Origin: CALROG01 sp943369755
GTDB lineage: Bacteria > Pseudomonadota > Gammaproteobacteria > Burkholderiales > Burkholderiaceae_C
Assembly (NCBI GenBank): GCA_943369755.1
Contig: CALROG020000017.1
Coordinates: 8,470-72,469 of the forward strand
DNA: 64,000 nt
Reading direction: 5' to 3'
The notes beneath the pieces are model-generated. The model was not told the DNA's origin. It searched no databases and was given only the letters and a program-made list of their open reading frames with translations. Each line of letters begins with the position of its first letter. Within the stretch, counting starts at the first letter, position 1. Positions 1 through 8,431 of this stretch are shown piece by piece. The position numbers and the translations under genes are program-made.

Positions 1-1167
1 CTACAGATGGGAAAGCTTCCAGTCTCGGAGCCGCAACTGGATGATCTGCTTGTCAGGAATGCAAGCAGGCTCCTTTTCACAAGGAATCCAGATGACCTTG
101 CGCGCTGTGACTTGATTTATGTGGCACCAGATGTGCCCACCAATGATCGTGGCGAAAGCGATGTTGGTCCGGTCCAGGTCATGCTTGAAGCGGTGTTTGA
201 TGTAGCTCGCGCTGACGCCACCGTGGTCGTGCTGTCGCAGGTTCCGCCAGGGTTCACGCGGGCCCGCCAACATTTGAAACTCAAGCTTTTCTGTCAAGTC
301 GAAACACTGATTTTTGGTCGCGCTGTGGAGCGAGCACTGCATCCTGAACGAACCATCATCGGCTGCGAAGACCCGGGACAGCCGTTACCTGGTGCGTACG
401 TCGAGTTCCTGACAGCGCATGACTGTCCTTTGTTGCCCATGCGGTATGAGAGCGCAGAACTGGCCAAGATATCCATCAATATGTGCCTCGTTGCATCCGT
501 CAGCACAGCCAACACACTGGCCGAGTTGTGTGAGCATATCGGCGCTGATTGGTCCGAGATTGCACCGGCGCTTAAACTGGACAGACGTATTGGCCCGTGG
601 TCTTACCTCAGCCCCGGGCTTGGCATCGCTGGTGGCAACTTGGAGCGTGACCTCGCAACGGTGTGCGATCTGGCAGAAAGGCACGAGACAGACCGGGGGG
701 TTGTGCGCGCGTGGATTGCCAACAGCAACCATCGTCAGCGCTGGGCCGCAGAAACGATCAAGGTCGCTTTGTTGAATTCCTTCCCCCGCGCGACACTTGC
801 GATCTGGGGACTCGCCTACAAAGAGGACACTCACTCTATCAAGAATTCTCCGGCCATTGCCACAATTCTGGCTTTGCCCGGGACCCGCATGAGGCTGTAT
901 GACCCAGTGGTTCCGGCTGCAGTGGTCAGTCATGTTCAAGCACAATCGGCAACCAGCGCTTTAGAGGCCTTGATCGGTGCAGATGCCCTTTTGATTCTCA
1001 CGCCATGGGCCGAATTCAGAAATATTGCCGTCAGTGAAATCAAGGCGCGTTTGCACGGACGGGTCATTCTTGACCCTTACGGTGTGCTTGATTACGAAGC
1101 GGCGACGGCAGCTGGTTTTATGGTGTACACACTTGGCAAACCAAAGCCTAGGATGGACGATGCTTGA
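1..1167 (+). CDS. UDP-glucose/GDP-mannose dehydrogenase-family protein, 5' truncated by window edge
   Basis: The frame is open to base 1 and the N-terminal Rossmann GxGxxG segment is absent, so the gene starts upstream; the ATG at 7 is probably internal. Family hallmarks are visible: the EPQLDDLL segment after the first strands, the AELAKISIN helix with the conserved Lys and Asn, the NSNHRQRW region, the C-terminal GLAYKEDTHSIKNSPA segment, a YDPV strand and ILTPWAEF. The family normally oxidises a nucleotide sugar to the uronic acid using a Cys in a GGxCxxKD motif. Here that place (bases 631-651) reads GGNLERD, with no Cys. It overlaps the next gene by 8 bases, so the two are probably translationally coupled. 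Either it has a non-canonical reaction or it is a pseudoenzyme; the fold assignment is firm, the activity is not. Confidence 0.85.
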   Translation, partial: LQMGKLPVSEPQLDDLLVRNASRLLFTRNPDDLARCDLIYVAPDVPTNDRGESDVGPVQVMLEAVFDVARADATVVVLSQVPPGFTRARQHLKLKLFCQVETLIFGRAVERALHPERTIIGCEDPGQPLPGAYVEFLTAHDCPLLPMRYESAELAKISINMCLVASVSTANTLAELCEHIGADWSEIAPALKLDRRIGPWSYLSPGLGIAGGNLERDLATVCDLAERHETDRGVVRAWIANSNHRQRWAAETIKVALLNSFPRATLAIWGLAYKEDTHSIKNSPAIATILALPGTRMRLYDPVVPAAVVSHVQAQSATSALEALIGADALLILTPWAEFRNIAVSEIKARLHGRVILDPYGVLDYEAATAAGFMVYTLGKPKPRMDDA

Positions 1168-2032
1168 ACACACACAGCTTGCCGATACTCGGCCCCAGCG
1201 CGTGGTTGTTATGGGCGCCGGAGGGTTTGTTGGGGGCGCGATCATGCGCAGACTCGCGGAGGCGGGCGTCAAAGCGATTGGTTTGGGGCGTACAGACGTT
1301 GACCTCTTGTCTGAAGGTGCCGCACCAAGGCTGGCGAGCATACTGCGTCCTGAAGACGCGTTTGTCGGCGTGTCAGCAATTGCACCTTGCAAGAACGCAG
1401 ACATGCTGGTGCAAAACATGAAGCTTGCTCGTTCGCTTACGAAGGCGTTGGAGTTGTCGCCGGTTTCGCACGTGATTAATATCAGCTCTGACGCGGTCTA
1501 TGGCGATTCCTCCGAACCTCTAAGCGAGGCTTCGCCCCTGGCACCCGAGTCACTACATGGCGCGATGCACCTGGCCCGGGAATTGATGTTTCGCAGTAGC
1601 GTTAGTGCGCCGCTCGCGATCCTTCGCCCTAGCCTGCTGTATGGCGCGGGCGACCCGCACAATGGGTATGGGCCAAATCGTTTTCGCAGACAGGCAAACA
1701 ACGGAGAAACCATTGTCCTGTTTGGCGAAGGTGAGGAACAACGCGATCATGTTTACATCGAGGACGTCGCGCAGCTTGTGCTGCGGGTGCTAATGCGGCG
1801 TAGCAGCGGCTCACTGAACGTTGCAACCGGCCAAGTGCATTCCTTTCGGCATATCGCCGAAGAAATCGTCCGCATCTCCGGTCGAAGTTCACAGATTCAG
1901 GCGACAGCCCGTACAGGGCCCATGCCTCACAATGGATACAGGGCTTTTAGTGTGGCCGCCTGTCGGTCCGCGTTTCCAGACTTTTGCTACACCTTGCTTT
2001 CTGATGGTTTGAAGCTATCGGACTCTCACTAA
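1160..2032 (+). CDS. NAD-dependent epimerase/dehydratase-like (extended SDR) protein
   Basis: A 290-residue extended short-chain dehydrogenase. The ATG at 1160 overlaps the upstream stop by 8 bases and has AGGA just upstream; longer in-frame starts would run deep into the previous gene. The dinucleotide motif GAGGFVGG lies at about residues 19-26, and the conserved NISSDAVYG strand carries the usual active-site Ser. The YxxxK catalytic pair is missing: the aligned segment reads HGAMH (bases 1556-1570), with His in place of both Tyr and Lys. Extended SDRs act on nucleotide sugars in polysaccharide synthesis, so with the preceding dehydrogenase-like gene it probably forms a nucleotide-sugar pair of altered chemistry. 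Its stop overlaps that of the convergent methyltransferase gene. Confidence 0.8.
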   Translation: MLEHTQLADTRPQRVVVMGAGGFVGGAIMRRLAEAGVKAIGLGRTDVDLLSEGAAPRLASILRPEDAFVGVSAIAPCKNADMLVQNMKLARSLTKALELSPVSHVINISSDAVYGDSSEPLSEASPLAPESLHGAMHLARELMFRSSVSAPLAILRPSLLYGAGDPHNGYGPNRFRRQANNGETIVLFGEGEEQRDHVYIEDVAQLVLRVLMRRSSGSLNVATGQVHSFRHIAEEIVRISGRSSQIQATARTGPMPHNGYRAFSVAACRSAFPDFCYTLLSDGLKLSDSH

Positions 2033-2694
2033 AGCGAGTCAGTAATGGTCCAGGCCCAGTCGCCGCGGTAACCGATTTGGTTAAAAAAAGCTTCCCAGTC
2101 GTCCACGTGCATTGCTGTAACACAGGTCAAAACCCATTGCTCGAGTGCTTTTTTCTCAGAATCGTTCCTCCACGCATCTACAACAATGAATGCGTGTTGT
2201 TTTGACACGCGTTGAACTTCCAGAATCGCTTGCGCGCACTCTTCAAGTTCAAAGTTGTGCGCGACATTGATGGAAATGACGAGGTCGAATTCCCCGTTGG
2301 GGTGGGGTAGTTTACGTGCATCTCCGACGTGAACCCGATCCAACATTGCTGGGTGAGCGTGTTTGATGGCGTACTCGGAAATGTCCAGTCCTTCTAGCCG
2401 CGCTTCAGGCATACGCAGGCTAAAGTCATACAACATGAAGCCCTTGCCGCATCCCACGTCAAGAATTGATGCGTCATCCCGCAAGTTATAGTGCTGGCGT
2501 ATCAACGCAACAGTGCTGGTCCAGAATCGCGGATGATACGAATAGCCCCCATATCCGTGCATTCGATCGCCATCGAAATAGTCCCTACCGAACTGGCGTG
2601 ACAAAAGTCGATCTGCGTGTGTAACTTCGCGCCCACGTTGGTCGATGGGCCGTTTCGAGCGCGGATAGAGCGCCATCAAGTCAACGTAGGGCAT
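2029..2694 (-). CDS. Class I SAM-dependent methyltransferase
   Basis: A 221-residue protein with a clear SAM-binding motif I (ILDVGCGKG, about residues 77-85), a following acidic segment (LEGLDISEYAI) and a motif IV-like DLVISINVAHNFE strand. The N-terminal 70 residues contain a Tyr/His-rich HGYGGYSYHPRFW stretch typical of small-molecule or sugar methyltransferases. It is the last gene of the minus-strand polysaccharide run, 12 bases after the E1 beta gene, so its substrate is likely the same sugar or its precursor. Methylation target cannot be read from sequence. Its stop overlaps that of the convergent SDR gene by 4 bases. Confidence 0.8.
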   Translation of the reverse strand: MPYVDLMALYPRSKRPIDQRGREVTHADRLLSRQFGRDYFDGDRMHGYGGYSYHPRFWTSTVALIRQHYNLRDDASILDVGCGKGFMLYDFSLRMPEARLEGLDISEYAIKHAHPAMLDRVHVGDARKLPHPNGEFDLVISINVAHNFELEECAQAILEVQRVSKQHAFIVVDAWRNDSEKKALEQWVLTCVTAMHVDDWEAFFNQIGYRGDWAWTITDSL

Positions 2695-2706
2695 TGCGTA
2701 CTGCGC

Positions 2707-3771
2707 TCAGAACGGTCCGATAAATGACTTGTCAGGAACGTCTAGCGGAAGGTCCGTCGACACACCCAGCGATGCTTCTGACGCTTCTTTCATGCCAAGT
2801 GTTCTGCATGCCGCGTTGTAAACGTCGATTGCACGGGGGTAATAGTGACGTGTCAACGCTGGTGTGCTTGGAGAGGGAACTTCTGGAAGCGAAACGCGTA
2901 TGGGTGCCGCCTTGAGTGCATCAAACACTTGCTCTGTGACGCTGGCAATAATCTCGGCGGAAAACCCCAGGCTTCCCCATCCCAGGTCGGCTGCCACAAG
3001 ATGTCCGGTGCGCCGCACCGATTCGAAAATTGTTTCACGATCCAGCGGGCGCAATGTTCGAACGTCGATGACTTCCGCCTCAACACCATCGCGAGCCAGC
3101 CACTCAGCGGCTTTTAGCGCTTCAAGCACCATATAGGATGCCGCAACCACAGATACATGCGTACCTGCTCTTGCAACACGCGCTTTGCCAAAGGGCACCC
3201 GATAGACGTCGCCAGGCACGGGCCCATGGACGTTGTGCAACCATCGATGCTCAATAAAGATGACCGGGTTATTGTCAGCGACAGCCTCGATCAGCATGCC
3301 TTTGGCGTCATGTGGCGTGACCGGCATGGCGACACGCAGGCCCGGAATATGAGCGAACAGCGCATGCAGTGCCTGGGAGTGCTGTGGACCCTGGCCCCAA
3401 CCGCGTCCGATCAACATTCGCATCACAAACGGGACAGCAGACTTTCCGCCAAACATATAGTGCCAGTTGGCGGCCTGATTGACGATTTGCTCAAGGGCCA
3501 ATAGAGCGAACTCCATTCGCTGATGGACCATGATGGGGCGCATCCCGCCCAACGCGGAACCCAACACCACCCCTGTCATGCCGGCCTCTGCCGTTGGCAT
3601 GTCCATCACCCGGTGATTGCCATACTTCTCCTGAAGGCCGGCCGTAGTGCCGAAGATTTTCTTTGGGTCGGGCACGCCCAGACCAATCAGGTAAACCGAC
3701 GGGTCACGCTGCAAGCACAGATCCGTCGCCTCATTGATTGCCTCCGAGTAGGTGAGCTGCCTTTCATTCAT
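2707..3771 (-). CDS. Thiamine diphosphate-dependent dehydrogenase E1 component, beta subunit
   Basis: A 354-residue transketolase-like pyrimidine-binding plus C-terminal domain protein. Family marks are the PTAEAGMTG segment with the conserved Glu that activates ThDP, the GQGPQHSQ loop, and the C-terminal VIDVRTLRPLD strand. E1 beta pairs with E1 alpha to decarboxylate a 2-oxo acid. The start overlaps the stop of the alpha gene by 4 bases (ATGA), so the two are coupled. No E2 acyltransferase or E3 lipoamide dehydrogenase is nearby. The neighbours are nucleotide-sugar genes, which suggests a decarboxylation or carboligation step in sugar synthesis rather than energy metabolism. That role is inferred from context. 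Confidence 0.85.
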   Translation of the reverse strand: MNERQLTYSEAINEATDLCLQRDPSVYLIGLGVPDPKKIFGTTAGLQEKYGNHRVMDMPTAEAGMTGVVLGSALGGMRPIMVHQRMEFALLALEQIVNQAANWHYMFGGKSAVPFVMRMLIGRGWGQGPQHSQALHALFAHIPGLRVAMPVTPHDAKGMLIEAVADNNPVIFIEHRWLHNVHGPVPGDVYRVPFGKARVARAGTHVSVVAASYMVLEALKAAEWLARDGVEAEVIDVRTLRPLDRETIFESVRRTGHLVAADLGWGSLGFSAEIIASVTEQVFDALKAAPIRVSLPEVPSPSTPALTRHYYPRAIDVYNAACRTLGMKEASEASLGVSTDLPLDVPDKSFIGPF

Positions 3772-4763
3772 GACTGCAGATACTCCTGGCCTTCGGCTGA
3801 GGCGAACAGATGTCGATACAGCATGTCAGGGGCAGGAAACGCGCCCTCGCGGGCCAGTGCGAACGCCTGATCGAGCTCTGTTTCGATAGCGGCACGAAAT
3901 GCCGCAATGTCGCCCGCAGCAAGCAGCCCCTGCGACACCAATCGCGATTCCAGCGTTGTCAAAGGGCAGCGCTGCTTCCACGATTCAAATTCAGCCTCAT
4001 CGCGATACCCCAAATGATCGTCGTAATTCGGGCCACAGTGCTCTCGCCAGCGGTACGTCATGAATTCGATAAAAGTAGGACCGTCGCCCCGCCGTGCCCG
4101 TTCAACCGCCTGGGTCACCAGCGCCTCCACACGCTCCACATCATTCCCGTCGGCCTGAAAGCTCGGCAGTCCATAGCTTGCGGCGTGTTCGAATACCTGC
4201 CGGCCAGGGGGCTGGCGAACTGACAAAGGCGAATAAACGGAGAACAAGTTGTTTTCGCATATGAACACCACAGGGAGCTGTTTCAGAACAGCAAAATTGA
4301 CGGCCTCCGAAAAAACGCCCTCTTCAGTCGAGCCTTCCCCGAAAAACACGGCTGTGACGCGCTTGTCCTTCTTCATGGCCGAAGCAAAGCTCAAACCAAC
4401 GCCAATCGGAATGGTGCTGCCCACAATGGGCACGGCACCCATGAAGCCCGCCTTGACGTCGATCAGGTGCATCGAGCCGCCCTTGCCATGGCAGCAGCCT
4501 GCGTCCTTGCCGTACAACTCCGCAATCATGGCGTCCAGGTTGCCCCCTTTTGCCAGGTAGTGGGCGTGCGAGCGGTGGGCACTGACGGCGTAGTCATCAA
4601 CCGCAAGCGCCCGGCAGGTGCCGACCGCCACGGCCTCCTGCCCAATGCTCAGGTGTACCGGACAGCGCATTTCCTGTTCACCATAGACAGCCGCAATGCG
4701 CTCTTCCACCATGCGGATCCGTAGGATGCCTTGATAGGCCTGGATGATCGACAAACTGGACAT
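3768..4763 (-). CDS. Thiamine diphosphate-dependent dehydrogenase E1 component, alpha subunit
   Basis: A 331-residue E1 alpha. It has the N-terminal HLSIGQEA segment, the GKGGSMH loop, and the ThDP/Mg motif from GEGS at residue 142 to ENN at 170-172; the usual GDG is GEG here. It begins one base into the upstream epimerase stop (TAATG arrangement) and overlaps the beta gene by 4 bases. With the beta subunit it should form an alpha2beta2 ThDP enzyme. Family members include pyruvate, branched-chain and acetoin dehydrogenase E1, and also copies found in lipopolysaccharide clusters. Substrate is unknown. The lack of lipoyl partners argues against a standard dehydrogenase complex. Confidence 0.87.
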   Translation of the reverse strand: MSSLSIIQAYQGILRIRMVEERIAAVYGEQEMRCPVHLSIGQEAVAVGTCRALAVDDYAVSAHRSHAHYLAKGGNLDAMIAELYGKDAGCCHGKGGSMHLIDVKAGFMGAVPIVGSTIPIGVGLSFASAMKKDKRVTAVFFGEGSTEEGVFSEAVNFAVLKQLPVVFICENNLFSVYSPLSVRQPPGRQVFEHAASYGLPSFQADGNDVERVEALVTQAVERARRGDGPTFIEFMTYRWREHCGPNYDDHLGYRDEAEFESWKQRCPLTTLESRLVSQGLLAAGDIAAFRAAIETELDQAFALAREGAFPAPDMLYRHLFASAEGQEYLQS

Positions 4764-5758
4764 TAGGCGTAGAGCGTGTATTCAGTGGGTGCCATTTTCA
4801 GGGACTGAATGTATTGTTCTCCCCACCTGACCATTTCTTCCAGGCCCTGGTCAAGGCTGATTCGCGGCTCCCATCCGGTGTCTCGCTTGATGGCCGAACT
4901 GTCCAGCCAGTACCTTTGATCTTCACCATATCGCCCGGGTGCCATTTCAACGAGATCTTCGAACGGAATGTTCATGATCTTTGCAATCCGCTCGGCCAGT
5001 TCGCGTATCGAAACCGGGTGTTCGGGCCCTGCGTTGTAGATCTTGCCGAGCGGGGCCTTCTCATCAATCAGGTGAACCGCGCGTGCCAGGTCCTCCGAGT
5101 GGATGTAGCTCTTCTCCACCATCCCACCGCCTTGAAGCGGCATGCGTTGCCCGGTCAGGCCGCACACCACCAGGCGCGGTATCACACGGTACACCTGCTG
5201 GCCCGGGCCGTAGGCGTTGGATGGGCGCAGGATGTTCATCGGGAATTTCTGAACACCCACCAGCGTCTGCAGGTGCATGTCACCAGCAGCTTTGGAAACC
5301 GCGTAGGGGCTGGTGGGACGCAATGGCGTCTCTTCTGTTGCAGGAACATCCATTGAGCCATACAGCTCAGAGGTGCCAATCTGTATCCAGCGCCTGAGGT
5401 AGTCCCGCCCCGCCAGAAACTCTGTCATGCGGGCCAGCGCGGTCACATTGGTTTCATAGTAGCGCCAGGCCTTTGTCCAGGACGTGGCATAGGCCAGCGC
5501 CGCGAAATTGACCACGACGTCGGGGCGCTCCTTGTCGAACATTTCGCACAACCGGTCTTGCTCATGCACGATATGAATCTGATGGTAGGCATATCGGGGG
5601 TCGCCATGTCCGACGCCCAGCGTGAAAGCATCCATCTTCTCGGGATTGCGGCCCACGCAGATGACTTTTTTGGGATTGGCATGCTTCAGCAGGTACAGCG
5701 CTGTGTGCACCCCAAAGATGCCATTGCCGCCCAGGATTACATAGGTTTTGTTGCTCAT
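4763..5758 (-). CDS. NAD-dependent nucleotide-sugar epimerase/dehydratase (GDP-mannose 4,6-dehydratase-like SDR)
   Basis: A 331-residue extended SDR with an intact GGNGIFG dinucleotide motif at about residues 9-15, the LAYATSWTKAWRYYETNV segment, and the catalytic YAVSK of SPYAVSKAAGD. The region around ILRPSNAYGPGQQ and RELAERIAKIM is typical of UDP- or GDP-sugar 4,6-dehydratases and 4-epimerases. A 4-keto sugar product would be a natural substrate for the DegT aminotransferases upstream. Its stop overlaps the E1 alpha start. Unlike the SDR at 1160-2032 it keeps all catalytic residues. Exact nucleotide and product are not readable. Confidence 0.85.
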   Translation of the reverse strand: MSNKTYVILGGNGIFGVHTALYLLKHANPKKVICVGRNPEKMDAFTLGVGHGDPRYAYHQIHIVHEQDRLCEMFDKERPDVVVNFAALAYATSWTKAWRYYETNVTALARMTEFLAGRDYLRRWIQIGTSELYGSMDVPATEETPLRPTSPYAVSKAAGDMHLQTLVGVQKFPMNILRPSNAYGPGQQVYRVIPRLVVCGLTGQRMPLQGGGMVEKSYIHSEDLARAVHLIDEKAPLGKIYNAGPEHPVSIRELAERIAKIMNIPFEDLVEMAPGRYGEDQRYWLDSSAIKRDTGWEPRISLDQGLEEMVRWGEQYIQSLKMAPTEYTLYA

Positions 5759-5773
5759 GTCGTCTCTTCGTAA

Positions 5774-6898
5774 TCAGGGGTTGCCATAAAACTCGCGAAT
5801 GACGGACACCGTGTAGGCGATCTGGTCTGCGTTGATGTGCTGATGTGCTGGCAGGGTAATGACCTCATCCGCCTGTTGCTCGCATACCGGGAAGTCCCCC
5901 TTCTTGTAGCCCAGATCCTTCGCGCAGTTCTGCAGGTGAATCGGGATCGGGTAATGAATTTTTGCTTCTACGCCCCTGGACACCAGAAAGCTTACCAATT
6001 CGTTTCTGCGCTTTGCGGTTGCGAGGTAGAGCTGGTAGACCTCCCGGTAACCCGGCGGTCGGTAAGGAGGCAGAATGAATGATTCAAGGCCCTTGAGGCC
6101 AGCATCGAGCAGCTTTGCATTTCGGATACGGGCTTCAACCAGGCCTTCCACCGTATCAAGAACACGTGCACCCACTACCGCCTGAAATGGTTGAAGCCTG
6201 TCATTGACGCCCCAGATTTCAACATGGTCGCGATCAAGCAGGCCGTGGTTACGGTACAGGCGCAGAAAATGGGCCGCCTCTTCATCGTCCGTCACGATGA
6301 TGCCGCCGTCACCCCACACGTTCAACGGCTTCAACGGATGCATGCTGAAAGCATTGACCTTGCCAAAGGTGCCGGCATGGCGCCCGTTAATCTTGGCGCC
6401 AACGGCGGGGCAGGCATCTTCAACCACAGGTATGCCATGCCTGTTGGCGACTTCGAGTACCTTGTCCATATCCGGGGAACACCCAGCCCAGTGCACGGGC
6501 AGAATCGCAGACGTCTTGTCCGTGATGGCGCTTTCGATCAGGCTCACATCAATTTGGTAGCGTGCATCGCAATCAACGAACACGGGCCGTGCGCCGGCCG
6601 CGACGATGGCACCTACGGTTGCAATAAAGGTGTTCGCCACGGTGATCACTTCGCTGCCCGGCTTCACGCCCACAGCTTTGAGCGAGAGGATCAGCGCGCC
6701 GGTTCCGGTATTGGTACCGATTGCGTGTTTGACACCAATATAAGAAGCGAACTTCTTCTCGAACGCTTCGACAAACGGGCCCAGAGTGAATTCACCGGAG
6801 GCGACCAAGCGGCGCAAATCCTGGAAATGGGCGTCAACCTCAGCGAATTGCTGATCAAGATAGTTGTATTTGACTTGCATGGGTACGGGTTCAGGCAT
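5774..6898 (-). CDS. DegT/DnrJ/EryC1/StrS family sugar aminotransferase
   Basis: A 374-residue PLP enzyme with the family pattern: GTNTGTGAL cofactor loop, ITVANTFIATVGAI, VEDACPAVGA and the PLP Lys at about residue 190 in SMHPLKPLN. These enzymes transaminate keto-sugar nucleotides; because Lys rather than His is present, a ColD-type dehydratase activity is unlikely. The ATG at 6898 overlaps the upstream aminotransferase by 8 bases. A second ATG at 6880 is an alternative start, and neither has a good Shine-Dalgarno sequence. It is the first of two tandem DegT genes counted from the 3' end of the operon. Confidence 0.87.
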   Translation of the reverse strand: MPEPVPMQVKYNYLDQQFAEVDAHFQDLRRLVASGEFTLGPFVEAFEKKFASYIGVKHAIGTNTGTGALILSLKAVGVKPGSEVITVANTFIATVGAIVAAGARPVFVDCDARYQIDVSLIESAITDKTSAILPVHWAGCSPDMDKVLEVANRHGIPVVEDACPAVGAKINGRHAGTFGKVNAFSMHPLKPLNVWGDGGIIVTDDEEAAHFLRLYRNHGLLDRDHVEIWGVNDRLQPFQAVVGARVLDTVEGLVEARIRNAKLLDAGLKGLESFILPPYRPPGYREVYQLYLATAKRRNELVSFLVSRGVEAKIHYPIPIHLQNCAKDLGYKKGDFPVCEQQADEVITLPAHQHINADQIAYTVSVIREFYGNP

Positions 6899-8003
6899 TT
6901 CGATGAAATTCAGAGATCAGCTCCACCACCCTGTCCTGTTGCGCATGGGTCAGTGTCGGGTACAGCGGCAGGCTGATGATGCGACCTACATGGTGCATCG
7001 TGCGCGGGAAATCCTCTGGCCGATAGCCAAGAGACTGCGCGGCTGGCTGAGTGTGAATAGGCGTAGCGTAGTGCACCAATGCCTCAACACCATTCTCGTT
7101 GAGATACCTTTTCAACTCGTCTCGGCGCTCCGTGCGGATCACGTAAGTTTGATAGACGCAGTACTCGCCAGGCGCTTCATCCGGCACCTCTACATAGGGA
7201 CGCAATAGGGTGTTGTAGCGAAACGCCAATTGGCGCCGCTGCGCTGTCCATGCGTCAAGATGCCGCAATTGCACGCGCAGCATCGCTGCCTGCATTTCGT
7301 CGAGGCGACAGTTGTAGCTGAAAAAATCGCATTGTTCGCGGTTAACCAGCCCATGGTTGCGCGACTGGGCCAGTTGTTTGAGCAGTTCAGGGTCGTTGGT
7401 GGTCACCATTCCGCCGTCTCCGAACGCATGCAGATTCTTCAGAGGGTGCAGGCTGAAGCTGGCGGCATGCCCCCAACTGCCCATGCGCTTGCCATCCAGG
7501 GCGGCACCTACTGCCTGGGCCGCATCTTCAAGCACGAACAGCTTGTGACGTTCGGCAATAGCCATGATTTCCTTCATCCTGGCGGGCCTGCCGGTCAGAT
7601 GCACCGGAACCAGCGCCCGCGTACGCGGCGTAATCGCCGCCTCGATCGCAGCCGGGTCAATATTTCCGTCGTTTCCGATGTCCACGAACACAGGCTTGGC
7701 ACCCGCCAGCGCAATGGACGCGGCGCTTGCAACAAACGAGTTGGGCACCGTAATGATTTCATCGCCCGGCGCAAGCCCCAATCCACGTAGAACAAGATGC
7801 ATCGAACAGGTTCCGTTCGAGATGCCGGACGCGTGCTTGGCCTGGCAGTACTCTGCGAACTCCTGCTCAAAAGCGGCCACTTCCGGCCCCAGGATATAGC
7901 GCCCACTGTCCAGCACACCCTCTACGGCACGCATCAGGTCAATCTTGACCAGTGAGGCTTCCGCGGCCAGTGCGGAATACGGTACAGCAAAGGGTGATGT
8001 CAT
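6891..8003 (-). CDS. DegT/DnrJ/EryC1/StrS family sugar aminotransferase
   Basis: A 370-residue PLP aminotransferase. The frame is open further upstream, but the extension lies over the Nudix gene and is low-complexity, so I take the ATG at 8003, which overlaps the Nudix stop by one base. Marks: GISNGTCSMHL loop, ITVPNSFVASAASIALAG, LEDAAQAVGA, and the PLP Lys at about residue 189 in SLHPLKNLH. It is related to, but clearly different from, the aminotransferase that follows it, so the two probably act on different keto sugars or positions rather than being a fresh duplication. Confidence 0.87.
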   Translation of the reverse strand: MTSPFAVPYSALAAEASLVKIDLMRAVEGVLDSGRYILGPEVAAFEQEFAEYCQAKHASGISNGTCSMHLVLRGLGLAPGDEIITVPNSFVASAASIALAGAKPVFVDIGNDGNIDPAAIEAAITPRTRALVPVHLTGRPARMKEIMAIAERHKLFVLEDAAQAVGAALDGKRMGSWGHAASFSLHPLKNLHAFGDGGMVTTNDPELLKQLAQSRNHGLVNREQCDFFSYNCRLDEMQAAMLRVQLRHLDAWTAQRRQLAFRYNTLLRPYVEVPDEAPGEYCVYQTYVIRTERRDELKRYLNENGVEALVHYATPIHTQPAAQSLGYRPEDFPRTMHHVGRIISLPLYPTLTHAQQDRVVELISEFHRNA

Positions 8004-8431
8004 CAGTGGTCGCTCAGGATATTGCCGGGAATTCGGGCGCGCTCTAGGGCCGAGTCCCAGGCCGCCAGAAGAGGCTCGGGAATTGCCAGCCCGGCCGCCG
8101 TTGACCGAAGCACGAATTCTAAGGCCTGTCCTTCGTGGCACACAGTGGGCTGAAGGCCGTCATACGGAGCCCAGAAAATCGTCAACGCATGGACCGGAAA
8201 TCTGGGCGCGCGATCCATGGTCTCTATCAAGAAATGCAGTTCATTGGCCCGATATTCTGTTTCTTCCAGAAGCTCCCTGCGGGCGCAGTCAATCATTGCC
8301 TCTCCCGGCTCGGCATGGCCACCGGGTGGGACCCACATTCCGGGGTGACGCAGACCCGGCTTGTCATCGCGGTGTTGCAGCAGGGCGGCACCGTCTTTTC
8401 GCAACAAAATGACTGCGGCGACTTTGTCCAT
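8003..8431 (-). CDS. Nudix hydrolase
   Basis: A 142-residue protein with a nearly complete Nudix box at residues 37-58: GGHAEPGE, then RRELLEET. The last Gly of the consensus is not kept. Nudix enzymes hydrolyse nucleoside diphosphates linked to another moiety. The gene sits between an aminotransferase and gmhB with one-base overlaps on both sides, so it is cotranscribed with the polysaccharide genes and may act on an NDP-sugar or have a housecleaning role. Its substrate is unknown. Confidence 0.85.
   Translation of the reverse strand: MDKVAAVILLRKDGAALLQHRDDKPGLRHPGMWVPPGGHAEPGEAMIDCARRELLEETEYRANELHFLIETMDRAPRFPVHALTIFWAPYDGLQPTVCHEGQALEFVLRSTAAGLAIPEPLLAAWDSALERARIPGNILSDH

Noticed and set aside
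385..945. Long open frame on the minus strand opposite the nucleotide-sugar dehydrogenase
   Set aside because: It is antisense to a gene with clear family motifs, has no recognisable domain and is typical of GC-rich shadow frames.
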